Positions 13,148 to 22,242 of a DNA stretch of 64,000 bases are shown here, piece by piece. Source of the DNA: Phreatobacter sp. Its GTDB lineage: Bacteria > Pseudomonadota > Alphaproteobacteria > Rhizobiales > Phreatobacteraceae. The notes under the pieces are model-generated. The model was not told the DNA's origin. It worked only from the letters and a program-made list of their open reading frames with translations, and made no database searches. The DNA lies in NCBI RefSeq assembly GCF_016793595.1, contig NZ_JAEULY010000004.1:496001-560000 (forward strand), read 5' to 3'. A program made the position numbers and the translations under genes. Numbering within the stretch: the first letter of the stretch is position 1; every line of letters starts with the position of its first letter.

Positions 13148-14611
13148 TCAGCCCTGCCGGCCGGGCGCCTTGCCGGCATTGATCGCGACATCGGCGGCCT
13201 TCTGGAGGAGCTGTGCGTAGCTCGCCCCGAAAATGCGCGCGGAGAAGCGCACGGCGGCCTCGATCTGGCTGATCTTCAGGGCGCGGTCGACGTCCGGCGC
13301 GTTGCGGATGTTCTCGAGCAGTTGCGTCAGGGTCGGGTCGAGATAGCCCTGAATCTCGGTGAAGATGCGCAGGGTAATCTCGTTCAGCGCGATTTCGGAG
13401 GCATAGCTGCGGCAGGCCGACAGCAGGTCGAGCCGCGTCTCGACATCAGCGACCACATCCTCGGAGATGGCCTCGGCCGGCTGGTCGCCGCGCTGGCGCG
13501 GCCGCAGCAGCCGGCGCATCTCGCCGGGCACGCCTTCGATCTCGGCGGTGAGCAGGCGGGCGAGGTCGGCCCGCAATTTCGCGAGGCGTCGCTGCCACGG
13601 GCCGTCGCCGGCAAGGCTCATGTCGGTGCGCAGCGAGCGGACCGCGTCGTGCAGGTCCTTCAGCGCCGCCGCGACCTTTTCGCCACGACCCTCCTTCAGC
13701 GCGCGCGACACGCGGAGCGCCGACCGTTCGATCTCGCCGACCACAAGATCGACCGCGTAGCGATAGGGATTGACCGCGATCTTGGCGGGCTCGTCGCTCT
13801 CCGCCGCCGATACGGCGAGGCGCGCGAGATGGGCCTTCTGCACGAGGCGGCCCTGGAACAGAACCAGCGCGAAGGCCAGCAGGTCCGTGCGGGTATTCGC
13901 CATCGGGTCGAGCATGGCGCGCGCATTGGCGAGCCCGTCATCGGCGAGGTTGCGGATCGTCGTCGGCGCCTTGGCGATGACGGCGGCGATGGCCGGCGCA
14001 TTGCCAAGCACCACGAGAACATCGGTCAGGTCGTCGAGGGCGCGCTCGTCGCCGAGGCGGGCGAACAGCCGCTTGCGCACCGCCTCGTCGACGGAGACTT
14101 CTTCGAGCTCAGCCCGGATCGCCGCGCAGAGCGGTATGGCGAAATCAGCGGCGAGCTGCGTCGCCCTCGCCTCGTCGCCGGTGGCGATGGCGGCGGTGCA
14201 AGCCGCCTCCAGCGTCCTGGCTTCGTCAGGCTGGAGGTCGCGCGCGATCCAGGTCCAGATGGCGGTGAGCGAGTGGCGGGCGATGCGGCCGCGAACCTTG
14301 GTCTCCAGCCGCTCGTCGATCAGGAACGGCTCGACCGGGCGGAACACGAACCGCGCCGCGACCTCGTCGCGGACGGCCGGCGGCGGCACGATTTCCGGTG
14401 GCTTGGGAGCGACCGGCGGCGGCGCCGGCCGCAGCGCCGCGATGATCATGTCGCCGCCCGGAATCGCCTCGCCGCGCTGGCGGGCGCGCTCTATCTCGGT
14501 CGACAGGAGCCTGCGGGCCGATTCGGGCAGGGCCGCCAGATAGGCGCGCAACCGCTCCGCGGGCGAGCGGGCGGAAGCGCTGTCCTGGCGTTGGGCGGCA
14601 GCCTCGGTCAT
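13148..14611 (-). CDS. Conserved protein of unknown function
   Basis: 487 residues, predicted cytoplasmic: no signal peptide or membrane segment. The N-terminal ~80 residues are Pro/Ala-rich and low complexity (AALRPAPPPVAPKPPEIVPP). The rest looks almost entirely alpha-helical, with regularly spaced Leu/Ala and many Arg/Asp/Glu, and no catalytic motif I recognise. Codon use matches its neighbours and the frame is intact, so it is a real gene, probably conserved within the order. It is transcribed in the same direction as ccmI but separated by a 237-bp gap with a repeat, so it is likely a separate unit. Confidence 0.8.
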   Translation of the reverse strand: MTEAAAQRQDSASARSPAERLRAYLAALPESARRLLSTEIERARQRGEAIPGGDMIIAALRPAPPPVAPKPPEIVPPPAVRDEVAARFVFRPVEPFLIDERLETKVRGRIARHSLTAIWTWIARDLQPDEARTLEAACTAAIATGDEARATQLAADFAIPLCAAIRAELEEVSVDEAVRKRLFARLGDERALDDLTDVLVVLGNAPAIAAVIAKAPTTIRNLADDGLANARAMLDPMANTRTDLLAFALVLFQGRLVQKAHLARLAVSAAESDEPAKIAVNPYRYAVDLVVGEIERSALRVSRALKEGRGEKVAAALKDLHDAVRSLRTDMSLAGDGPWQRRLAKLRADLARLLTAEIEGVPGEMRRLLRPRQRGDQPAEAISEDVVADVETRLDLLSACRSYASEIALNEITLRIFTEIQGYLDPTLTQLLENIRNAPDVDRALKISQIEAAVRFSARIFGASYAQLLQKAADVAINAGKAPGRQG

Positions 14612-14658
14612 GGAGCGCCGAGCCTATCCGCCCTCCGTTAAAAAGTGGTGCGTGGCGC

Positions 14659-15105
14659 TCAGCCGACCGGTGACCAGCTGCCGTCCGGGTTGCGGCAGGC
14701 GGTGCCCACGGCCGTCTGCGGACGGCCGTTGATGTAGATCGTGTGGGTGTATTCGCGGCAGTAATTGGCGCCGCGATAGTAGGTCCGGCCCGGCTCGACA
14801 TAGCCGTAAGCCTTCTCCGAGCGCCATTCCGAACGGCGGCCCTCGACCCAGACGACGCGTTCGGCCTCATAGGCGCGCTGGCGGTCCTGCGCGTCGAGAT
14901 CACGGCCGATGGCGTTGCCGATCAGGCCGCCGATGGCAGCGCCCGCAAGGCCCGCCGCGAGGCGCTCGCCCGGTCCGCCGCCGAACTGCGAGCCGATCAG
15001 GCCGCCCGCGACCGCGCCGATGGCGGTGCCCGACTGTTCGCGGGTCTCGCACCCGGCAACGGTGAAGCCGATCAGGGCGGCGGCGGCAACGAGGCGATAG
15101 CGCAT
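14659..15105 (-). CDS. Glycine-zipper lipoprotein (17-kDa surface antigen-like)
   Basis: 148 residues from the ATG at 15105. The signal peptide MRYRLVAAAALIGFTVAGC ends in a lipobox cysteine, so this is probably an outer-membrane lipoprotein. The next ~45 residues form a glycine-zipper pair (GTAIGAVAGGLIG and GAAIGGLIGNAIG), the pattern of the rickettsial 17-kDa antigen family. The C-terminal half is a small Tyr/Arg-rich domain ending in ACRNPDGSWSPV, often seen in such proteins. The frame extends 54 codons upstream, but only the chosen start gives the lipoprotein signal. Function beyond envelope association is unknown. Confidence 0.88.
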   Translation of the reverse strand: MRYRLVAAAALIGFTVAGCETREQSGTAIGAVAGGLIGSQFGGGPGERLAAGLAGAAIGGLIGNAIGRDLDAQDRQRAYEAERVVWVEGRRSEWRSEKAYGYVEPGRTYYRGANYCREYTHTIYINGRPQTAVGTACRNPDGSWSPVG

Positions 15106-15193
15106 GGACAATTCCGTCTGATGAACGCCGGGATACCGGCGCAGGAGGACGGCAGATGTCCAGCCGATTGAGGCGAAAAGGCGGCGCTGCGGG

Positions 15194-16582
15194 TCAGACG
15201 GACGGCAGCCGCAAGGTCGACCGGAGGCCGCCGATCCCCGCCTCGCCCAGTGACAGCCCACCGCCATAGAGGCCGGCCAGTTCCGAGACGATGGACAGGC
15301 CGAGGCCCGAGCCGGGCTTGGTCTCGTCCAGCCGCTTGCCGCGCCGCCCGACCGCCTCGCGCTCGTCGGCGGTCAGGCCCGGACCGTCATCCTCGATCGC
15401 GATGGTGAAATAGGTCCGGTCCGCACTCGTCTCGGCCGCCTCGCGCTCGACCACGATGACAACCCGCTCGTCCGCCCATTTGCAGGCATTGTCGACGAGG
15501 TTGCCGACCATTTCCTCGAGATCGTTGCGCTCGCCGCGAAACATCAGCCCCGGCGGCACCTGGGCGGAAACGCTCAGCCCCCGGCCGCGATGGATCTTCT
15601 CCATGGTGCGGGCGAGCCCCTCGACCACCTCGCCGACCGGCACCAGCGTCGAGGCGACGCGCGCGCGGGCCGCGACGCGCGCCCGTTCGAGGTGGTGGTT
15701 GACCTGGTCGCGCATGATCCGCGTCTGCTCGGCCACCTTCACCGCAAGCTGGTCGTCGCGGCCGGCGGCTTCGTTCTGGATCACCGAGATGGGGGTTTTC
15801 AGCGCATGGGCGAGGTTGCCGACATGGGTGCGCGAACGCTCGACGATCTCGCGGTTGGTGTCGATCAGCGCATTGACCTCGCGGGCGAGCGGCGCGATCT
15901 CGGTGGGGAAATTGCCCTCCAGATGCTCGCTCTCCCCTGCCCGCACCGAATGGAGGCCGCCGACGAGGCGCTGCAACGGGGCGAGGCCGACGCGCACCTG
16001 CAGGAAGGCAGCGATCGCCATGCCCGCCGCCAGCAGCACCAGCGCGGCGATCAGCGTGATGTTGAACTCGCGCACGGCCGCCGCGATGTCGTCCGCGGGA
16101 CCCGCCACCATGATCTGGAAATCGCCGTCCTCGCCGAGCTCGATGGTGCGCTCGACGGCGCGCAGCGCGACATTGTTGGGGCCGGTGACATAGCCCTCGC
16201 GCGAGCGGGTCGGCCCGTCGGCAAGCGCCTCGGCGCCCAGCGCCGGCAGCCTGACGTCGAACAGCGAGCGCGAGGTGCGCACCTCGTTGCGCCCGGCATC
16301 GGTGCGCACGATCTGCCAGTACCAGCCGGATTGCGGCAGCTCGAACAGCGGCTCGCCGAGATTGGCGCCGACGACGATCTGCTGGTCGTCCACCGCGCCC
16401 GCGATATCCGCGATCAGCAGCTTGACGTAGACGCCGAGGCGGCGGTCGAAGGCCCGTTCCACCGCCGTCCGGTTCACCGCCGCCAGCACGATGCCGGTAA
16501 TGCTCAGCAGCACCACGGCGAAGGCCAGCGCCAGAAGGATCAGGCGCCGCGCCAGCGAGGGCGCGCGGGTCGCGCCGGCCAT
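15194..16582 (-). CDS. feuQ: FeuQ-like sensor histidine kinase
   Basis: 462-residue membrane sensor with helices at about residues 12-34 and 172-195 flanking a periplasmic domain, a HAMP-like linker, a phosphoacceptor helix with H-box VGNLAHALKTPISVIQNE, and an HATPase domain with N-box MVGNLVDNACKWA, DDGPGLT and GSGLGLSIVSEL. It starts 4 bp after the regulator stop, so the two form one operon. In rhizobia FeuP/FeuQ control genes such as the cyclic glucan exporter ndvA and affect osmoadaptation. The symbol rests on overall similarity and gene order, so treat it as probable. Confidence 0.85.
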   Translation of the reverse strand: MAGATRAPSLARRLILLALAFAVVLLSITGIVLAAVNRTAVERAFDRRLGVYVKLLIADIAGAVDDQQIVVGANLGEPLFELPQSGWYWQIVRTDAGRNEVRTSRSLFDVRLPALGAEALADGPTRSREGYVTGPNNVALRAVERTIELGEDGDFQIMVAGPADDIAAAVREFNITLIAALVLLAAGMAIAAFLQVRVGLAPLQRLVGGLHSVRAGESEHLEGNFPTEIAPLAREVNALIDTNREIVERSRTHVGNLAHALKTPISVIQNEAAGRDDQLAVKVAEQTRIMRDQVNHHLERARVAARARVASTLVPVGEVVEGLARTMEKIHRGRGLSVSAQVPPGLMFRGERNDLEEMVGNLVDNACKWADERVVIVVEREAAETSADRTYFTIAIEDDGPGLTADEREAVGRRGKRLDETKPGSGLGLSIVSELAGLYGGGLSLGEAGIGGLRSTLRLPSV

Positions 16583-16585
16583 CGA

Positions 16586-17254
16586 TCAGGCGGCCTGGGG
16601 CGGCTGGAGAATGTAGCCGAGACCGCGCACCGTCTGGATCACCTCGACGCCGAGCTTCTTGCGCAGGCGGCCGATGAAGACCTCGATCGTGTTGGAATCG
16701 CGGTCGAAGTCCTGGTCGTAGATGTGCTCGACCAGTTCAGTCCGCGACACCACCTTGCCCTGCTGGTGCATCAGATAGGCGAGCAGGCGGTATTCGTGCG
16801 AGGTCAGCTTCACGGGATTGCCGTCGACGGTGACGCGCCCGGCCCTCGCATCGAGCCTGACCGGGCCGCAGGTGAATTCGTTGGTCGCCTGCCCCGCGAC
16901 GCGGCGCAGCAGGGCGCGCAGGCGGGCCAGCACCTCCTCCATGTGGAAGGGCTTGGCGACATAGTCGTCCGCGCCGGCGTCGAAGCCCTGCACCTTGTCA
17001 GACCAGCGGTCGCGGGCGGTGAGAATCAGCACCGGCATGGTGCGGCCCGAGCGCCGCCACTGTTCCAGCACCGAGATGCCGTCCATTTTCGGCAGGCCGA
17101 TATCGAGCACCACGGCGTCATAGGGCTCGCTGTCGCCAAGATAATAGCCCTCCTCGCCGTCGAAGGCCTTGTCGACGACATAGCCCGCATCGGTCAGGGC
17201 GGTGGTGATCTGCCGGTTGAGATCCGGATCGTCCTCGACGACGAGCAGGCGCAC
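16586..17254 (-). CDS. feuP: FeuP-like OmpR-family response regulator
   Basis: 222 residues. The receiver has acidic residues in VVEDDPDL, phosphoacceptor Asp in YDAVVLDIGLPKMDG and switch lysine in ADDYVAKPFHMEEV. The winged-helix output domain ends in VIQTVRGLGYILQ. The receiver sequence closely follows rhizobial FeuP (DAGYVVDKAFDGEEG, TARDRWSDKVQGFDAGADDY). It is the regulator for the downstream kinase. The upstream PepSY-like gene is commonly found with this pair and may be a target or modulator. Confidence 0.87.
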   Translation of the reverse strand: MRLLVVEDDPDLNRQITTALTDAGYVVDKAFDGEEGYYLGDSEPYDAVVLDIGLPKMDGISVLEQWRRSGRTMPVLILTARDRWSDKVQGFDAGADDYVAKPFHMEEVLARLRALLRRVAGQATNEFTCGPVRLDARAGRVTVDGNPVKLTSHEYRLLAYLMHQQGKVVSRTELVEHIYDQDFDRDSNTIEVFIGRLRKKLGVEVIQTVRGLGYILQPPQAA

Positions 17255-17287
17255 GCTGAATATCTCCCGAAAGTCCCGTGATGCCGA

Positions 17288-17602
17288 TCAGCGAACCTGG
17301 ACGACCTGTCCGGTATTCGCCTCGATCCGCACGCGCGTGACCTTGCCACGCCGGTCGACGACTGTCAGCAGATAGAGCAGGTTCCCCCCCGCGCGGCACA
17401 GCCGGGCATTGATCACCTCGCCGCGCTGTTCGGGCCTGAGATTGCGCTGGGCCTGGGCGAGCGGCAGCGCCTGCCCGCCGGCGACGGCGGCGCGCCGGTC
17501 GGCGGGGTTGAGGCAGTTGACCTGCGCGGCCGCCGGCCCGGCGAACATCGCCAGGCCGAACAGGATCACGCCGGTTTTCGCGAAGGTCGTCGCGACTGTC
17601 AT
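17288..17602 (-). CDS. Small exported PepSY-like protein
   Basis: 104 residues with a clear signal peptide (GVILFGLAMFAGPAAA). The mature part of about 75 residues ends in LLYLLTVVDRRGKVTRVRIEANTGQVVQVR, the beta-hairpin signature of PepSY-type domains. It lies 34 bp upstream of the feuP-like regulator on the same strand. Such small periplasmic proteins are thought to modulate peptidases or sensor kinases; a role with FeuQ is inference. Two cysteines in the mature part (NCLNP and RLCRAG) could form a disulphide. Confidence 0.8.
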   Translation of the reverse strand: MTVATTFAKTGVILFGLAMFAGPAAAQVNCLNPADRRAAVAGGQALPLAQAQRNLRPEQRGEVINARLCRAGGNLLYLLTVVDRRGKVTRVRIEANTGQVVQVR

Positions 17603-17672
17603 GGCACCGATGAACTGGGTTGACCGTCATCCCGCCTAGGCCCGACGGCCTGAACCCGCGATGAATGGCCGT

Positions 17673-17885
17673 TCATTTGGACGTGAGCTGGCTGGTCGCC
17701 GTCACGCGGAAGATGATCGAGCCGACGAAACTGACGCCGGTTCCGACCTGCAGCAGCGCCTCGGCCAGCGCGCCCTGGTCGATCAGGCGCGTCTCGACGC
17801 CGAAGACCGAGGCGATCAGGCAGAGGATGCCAACGAGGCTCGACCACACGCTGCGGCTCTGGAGAATGGGTTTCAGATCGGTCAT
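17673..17885 (-). CDS. Small holin-like membrane protein at GTA cluster end
   Basis: 70 residues starting MTDLKPILQS at an ATG with AAGGAG seven bases upstream. Two hydrophobic helices (about 14-30 and 44-62) are separated by a short loop with ETRLIDQGALAEAL. It is the last gene of the GTA operon, 58 bp after the megatron gene. Small two-helix proteins in this position are often called holins, and it could help cell lysis and particle release, but there is no motif that proves it. The overlapping longer frame in the same register upstream is a shadow of the megatron gene. Confidence 0.6.
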   Translation of the reverse strand: MTDLKPILQSRSVWSSLVGILCLIASVFGVETRLIDQGALAEALLQVGTGVSFVGSIIFRVTATSQLTSK

Positions 17886-17943
17886 TGCCGTCTCCTTGCG
17901 GTTGAAGATGGTGGGTTGAATTGCCGGCCGGCGTCTGAAGGAT

Positions 17944-20900
17944 TCAGAGCGCCAGCACGGCCTCGGCGGGCACGCCCGGCCCGATGAGCGCGGAAATCTG
18001 CGCGACGGAAATCCGGAGCGTCGCTTGCGGCGCGCCGAAATCGGCGATCTCGTCGGCCGATGCGTAGAAATGCGTGGCGGCGGTCGTCTCGACGGCGCGC
18101 AATTCCGTGCCGCCCGCCGACAGGATCGCCAGCCGATAGCGCTCGGCCACCTCGCCGAGCGGGACGTCCGCGAGCTCCCAGCCATCGCCGCCGAGCCGCG
18201 TGCGGCGGACCCAGCTCAGCCGGACGCCGCCGGCCTCGCGCCGGGCGGAGAGGTGGACGGGCGCGAAGGGCATCAAGGCCGTCGCGGTCGCCGCCGCCTC
18301 GACCTCCGCCATGGCGGGATCGGCCGCGAGCAGCACCGATGACCCGACCCGGTAGCGGAACGGCCGGCCGATCAGGTCGCTCGCGGTTCCCAGCGGCACC
18401 AGCGGCCCCGACAGGAACACGACGCGCGCACCGGCCGACACCGACCCGATGCGGTGCTCCGTGCCGCGCTGCCCGCGCAGAAGGTGCGTCAGCCGCCAGC
18501 TCCGCTCGGCGATCAGCGTCGCATCGCGAAACTGCACGACTTCCCAACCATCGGCGCCTTCCAGCGCGAAGGAATTGGCCCCGCCGAGTACCTGCGCCTC
18601 GGGGAGGCTTTCGAGCGCGCCGCGGACGAGTTCCACGACGACGCCCTCGCCGCGATCCCAGAGCCAGGGCCGGCCAGCGGGCATGGCGGTGAGCGTCCGG
18701 CCCATCAGCGACGGGGCCGCAAGAGAGCCGACGGCTTCGTCGCCGCTGCCCTCCCCGCCGCGCCAGACCGTATAGGGTCCGCGCCACGGGTCGGAAGCCG
18801 CCGCGATATATTGCAGCACCGGCGGCTCGACCTCCGTCAGCGGCGGCAGGTCGAGCACCGCGACGGCCGGACGGCCGTCGCCGGGCGGCACGCGATAGGC
18901 GCGATGGACCGGCCTCGGCCGGGCCGGCCGGATCGGCGGCGCGAAAGTCTCCGCTTCGGCGCGCCGCATCAGCGTGCCTTCCAGCCCGCCGAGGCGCAGC
19001 GGCAGGGCCCGCCCGCCGGCGGTCAGATTGACCTCATCGCCCGGCTCCAGCGCCAGCCGCGACGGCGGCAGGGCAAAGGTTGCCTGCTCACGCCCCGACC
19101 AGAGCCGGTGCAGCAGGCTTTCGGCCCGAACGCTGATCTCGCCGGGGTCGGCGGCGGTCGCGAGCGCGAGGCTCGATACGCGCCGGCTCTCGCCCGCGAG
19201 GCGACGAGACGTCACGGCCGAAGCGCGGAAATCCGCCTCCGTGTCGGAGAAGGCGATGGACAGTTCCGCCGGCAGTTGCCCGTCATCGCGCCGGGTCACC
19301 GCCACGAGGCTGCGACCCTCCTCGTCGGCAAGGTCGTCCTCGCCGAGGGCGACAGCGGTACCCGCCACCCCGCCGAATACGAGCGCGCCGCCGCTCTCGC
19401 GGACATCGACGCCGAAGGCGCGCGCCAGCGGCTCAAGCGCGTCGCGGGCCGACATGGGACGGTCGATGACCAGCCCGTCCACAACGCCCTCGACGGCGGA
19501 GGCATCGACATCGCCGATGCCCCAGTCGGCCAGAATCCGCGCCATCAGGTCGCCCACCGGCGCGGAACCGAGCCGGCCGTTCAGCCAGTGGCCGGTATCC
19601 CAGTTGACGCCGTCGCTCCACACCTCGCCGGCGCGCGGGAAGGCCGGCCATGGCCGCGCGTCCCAGGCCCAGAGCGCCGTGCGGGCGGCATCGACCATGC
19701 GGCCGCCCACGCCGAAGGGCGGATTATCCGCCTCGCTCGCGCCGAATGCCGGATCGAAGCGCGAAATGACCGCCTCCAATGCCCGGCGCTGCACGAGATC
19801 GTCCCGGCCGCCGTTCGAGAACGGCGGCAGGCCCGCCTCGCTCGACTTGGCATCAGGGAAGACGGACGGGCGGTTCGGACCCCGATCGACCGCCGGAAAA
19901 CCCACCTCCGTCAGCCAGACCGGCTTCGATTGCGGCACCCAGACCGTCGCGGCGGTCTCGACGCCCGCAACGCGCTTCACATGGGCGTTCGCCCACCAGC
20001 TCCGGATATCCTTCTGCCGGTGGACCCAGGGCTTGCCGAGCCCATCCGTGATCGGCGTCCGCGCACCCGCCGGCCGGTCGGCGTCGGAGGCGTAGAACCA
20101 GTCGTGCGCCTCGCCCGCGCCCAGCGCCGCGCGCAGCGCCGCGATGTCGTAGGGCGAGCCCGGCGTGCCGTCGCGGCGGTCGTCGAGCGGCGCATACCAG
20201 TCGATGCCGACCGCGCCGATGGCCTCGCTCGCCCAGAGCGGATCGAGCGGGAAATGCAGGTCGCCGCCTTCCGTCTGACCGCCATATTCGGTCCAGTCGG
20301 CGGCATAGGTCAGCGTCGCCTCGGGCAGAACGACTTTCACGTCCGCGGCCAGTGTCACCAGCCCGTCGACGAAGGGATGGCCGACCGCCGAACGCAGCCG
20401 CGTCAGGCCGACCATTTCCGAGCCGATGGCGAAGGCATCGACGCCGTCCGCCGCCGCCGCGAGGTTCGCCATGTGCAGGATGAAGCGGCGATAGCGCCAT
20501 TCCGGCGCGCCGAGATAGATCACCACCTCGCCGAAGCGCAGGAACTGCGCCCGCGTCGCGGTTCCGAGGAAGTTCGCGGCCTGCATTGCCGCGCCTGCCG
20601 CGCCGTGGGGCGAACCCGGCCGGCCGGGCGCGGGGTCGCAGGTGATCCGCCCGCGCCAGGGATAGGCCGGCTGGTCCGCCGCGCCCGAATGCGGATCGGG
20701 CAGATCGTTGTCCGCCGGCACATCCATCATCACGAAGGGGATCAGCGTCACCTTCAGGCCGCGCGCCTTGAGGTCGCGGATGGCGCGGATGACGGTCGCG
20801 TCCGAAGGCGAGCCGCCATAGGCCGGCTGTCCCTCGATCTCCGACACCAAGGCCGCCGTCGCCCGCGTCTCGCCGGCCGCCAGCCAGGTCAGCCCGGCCA

Positions 20901-21765
20901 CCGCCTTGTCGCGCCGCTCGACCTTCGGCCGGATGGTGCAATGGCCGGCCCTGATGTCGTCGCCGAACCAGGCGACCACCAGCGACACGGATTCGAGCCT
21001 CGGGCAGAGCGCCTGCAATTCATCGATGGAGGCGGAGAAGTCGGAAGCGTCGAGGCTCGTATGCCGCGTCTCCGGCGCCGAGCGGCCATAGCCGAACTCG
21101 CGGGAATGCACGCCCGGCTCGTAGCCGAACTCGGTCGCGCCGGGGATGATCACCACCGAGCGCACCTGTTCCTCCAGCGCGCCCACCGGCCGGATCACCT
21201 CGAAGGTGAGTTGCGGAATGCGGCTGCCGAAATCGTCGAGGTTCAGCCGCTCGAACACGACATAGGCAAGGCCGCGATAGGCCGGCGTCAGCCCCGCGCC
21301 CTCCTTGGCGACGATCAGCGGATCGGCCGGCTGGTCCTCTGTGCCGCGATGGACGCGGATGGTGAGGCCGCGCTGGTCGAGTTCCTTGCCGTCGGCCCAG
21401 ATGCGCCTGACCGCCGCGATCGGCCCTTCGCACAGCCCCACCGCGAAATTCGCCGTGTAGCTGTAGGTGCGCGGGCGCGCCGCGCCCTTGCCGCCGCCTG
21501 AGGCGTGCTCCTCCAGCTTCGTCGCCCAGATCACCTGCCCCGCGATCCTGACGCGCCCGTAGATGCGCGGGATCGGGCTGCCCTCGGTCGAGGACATCAC
21601 GTCGAGGTCTTTCAGGCGCGGCCCTTCCGGCGCGCGCGGGCCGAACAGCGCCCGGTCGATCATCGCGCCTGCGACCGCGCCGACGAGGCGGCCGGCCATC
21701 GCACCCGCCGTGCCGAGCGTGCCGCCGAGAGCGGCGCCCGCGAAGGAAAGAACGAGGGCGGCCAT
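17944..21765 (-). CDS. GTA gp15 megatron tail-tip protein
   Basis: 1273 residues; equivalent of RcGTA Rcc01698, which builds the tail tip and host-contact structure. The N-terminal region has glycine/alanine-rich hydrophobic stretches (GGTLGTAGAMAGRLVGAVAGA) and the phage-tail fold PRIYGRVRIAGQVIWATKLEE. A central TIM-barrel glycoside-hydrolase-like domain (about 420-700, e.g. LTYAADWTEYGG) and a C-terminal multidomain region with beta-rich segments follow. I chose the ATG at 21765, which overlaps the stop of the NlpC gene as ATGA; an upstream in-frame ATG would overlap that gene by 60 bases. The frame is intact over its whole length, which argues the cluster is still under selection. Confidence 0.93.
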   Translation of the reverse strand: MAALVLSFAGAALGGTLGTAGAMAGRLVGAVAGAMIDRALFGPRAPEGPRLKDLDVMSSTEGSPIPRIYGRVRIAGQVIWATKLEEHASGGGKGAARPRTYSYTANFAVGLCEGPIAAVRRIWADGKELDQRGLTIRVHRGTEDQPADPLIVAKEGAGLTPAYRGLAYVVFERLNLDDFGSRIPQLTFEVIRPVGALEEQVRSVVIIPGATEFGYEPGVHSREFGYGRSAPETRHTSLDASDFSASIDELQALCPRLESVSLVVAWFGDDIRAGHCTIRPKVERRDKAVAGLTWLAAGETRATAALVSEIEGQPAYGGSPSDATVIRAIRDLKARGLKVTLIPFVMMDVPADNDLPDPHSGAADQPAYPWRGRITCDPAPGRPGSPHGAAGAAMQAANFLGTATRAQFLRFGEVVIYLGAPEWRYRRFILHMANLAAAADGVDAFAIGSEMVGLTRLRSAVGHPFVDGLVTLAADVKVVLPEATLTYAADWTEYGGQTEGGDLHFPLDPLWASEAIGAVGIDWYAPLDDRRDGTPGSPYDIAALRAALGAGEAHDWFYASDADRPAGARTPITDGLGKPWVHRQKDIRSWWANAHVKRVAGVETAATVWVPQSKPVWLTEVGFPAVDRGPNRPSVFPDAKSSEAGLPPFSNGGRDDLVQRRALEAVISRFDPAFGASEADNPPFGVGGRMVDAARTALWAWDARPWPAFPRAGEVWSDGVNWDTGHWLNGRLGSAPVGDLMARILADWGIGDVDASAVEGVVDGLVIDRPMSARDALEPLARAFGVDVRESGGALVFGGVAGTAVALGEDDLADEEGRSLVAVTRRDDGQLPAELSIAFSDTEADFRASAVTSRRLAGESRRVSSLALATAADPGEISVRAESLLHRLWSGREQATFALPPSRLALEPGDEVNLTAGGRALPLRLGGLEGTLMRRAEAETFAPPIRPARPRPVHRAYRVPPGDGRPAVAVLDLPPLTEVEPPVLQYIAAASDPWRGPYTVWRGGEGSGDEAVGSLAAPSLMGRTLTAMPAGRPWLWDRGEGVVVELVRGALESLPEAQVLGGANSFALEGADGWEVVQFRDATLIAERSWRLTHLLRGQRGTEHRIGSVSAGARVVFLSGPLVPLGTASDLIGRPFRYRVGSSVLLAADPAMAEVEAAATATALMPFAPVHLSARREAGGVRLSWVRRTRLGGDGWELADVPLGEVAERYRLAILSAGGTELRAVETTAATHFYASADEIADFGAPQATLRISVAQISALIGPGVPAEAVLAL

Positions 21766-22208
21766 CAGAAGGGCTCCTGGACCATGTCGGGAAAGGCGAA
21801 GGCAAAGGCGATGCGCCGCTGCCACCAGGGCGCGAAGTGCGCCTCCGCGACGGCCGCGCCGTCATGGGCGTGGATCAGCGTCGCGGGACCGGAGAGGATC
21901 GCGCAGTGCTTGGCGGGGTAGCCCTCCCGCCAGCGGAACAGCACGACGTCGCCGGCCTCCGCCGCATCGGGAGAAATCTCGGCGAGGTGGCCGCGCGCCG
22001 CCTCCGCCAGCGTTTCGTGGCCGTGCGCCTCGGCCCAGTCGGGCGTATAGGGCGGCACGAAGACCGGCTCCGGGCCGATCACGTCGCGCCAGACCCCGCG
22101 CACGAGACCGAGGCAGTCGCAGCCGATGCCGCGGACGGAGGCCTGATGCCGATAGGGCGTGCCGATCCAGCCGCGTGCCGCGGCGACGATGGCGGAACGG
22201 GTGGGCAT
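21765..22208 (-). CDS. GTA gp14 NlpC/P60-type cell-wall peptidase
   Basis: 147 residues; equivalent of RcGTA Rcc01697, a tail-tip peptidase that cuts peptide stems of peptidoglycan during DNA injection. The catalytic cysteine is in GIGCDCLGLVRG (about residue 30) and the catalytic histidine in YPAKHCAILSG (about 112). The fold begins IVAAARGWIGTPYRHQAS, typical of the family. Its stop overlaps the megatron start (ATGA). Confidence 0.94.
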   Translation of the reverse strand: MPTRSAIVAAARGWIGTPYRHQASVRGIGCDCLGLVRGVWRDVIGPEPVFVPPYTPDWAEAHGHETLAEAARGHLAEISPDAAEAGDVVLFRWREGYPAKHCAILSGPATLIHAHDGAAVAEAHFAPWWQRRIAFAFAFPDMVQEPF

Positions 22209-22242
22209 GGAGGTTTTGCTTTCTGGTTGGCCGGGCCAATGC

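Noticed and set aside
18454..21501. Very long plus-strand open frame opposite the megatron gene
   Set aside because: It is antisense to an intact, family-recognisable gene; composition is Arg/Gly/Ala/His-rich as expected for a reverse-frame shadow in GC-rich DNA.
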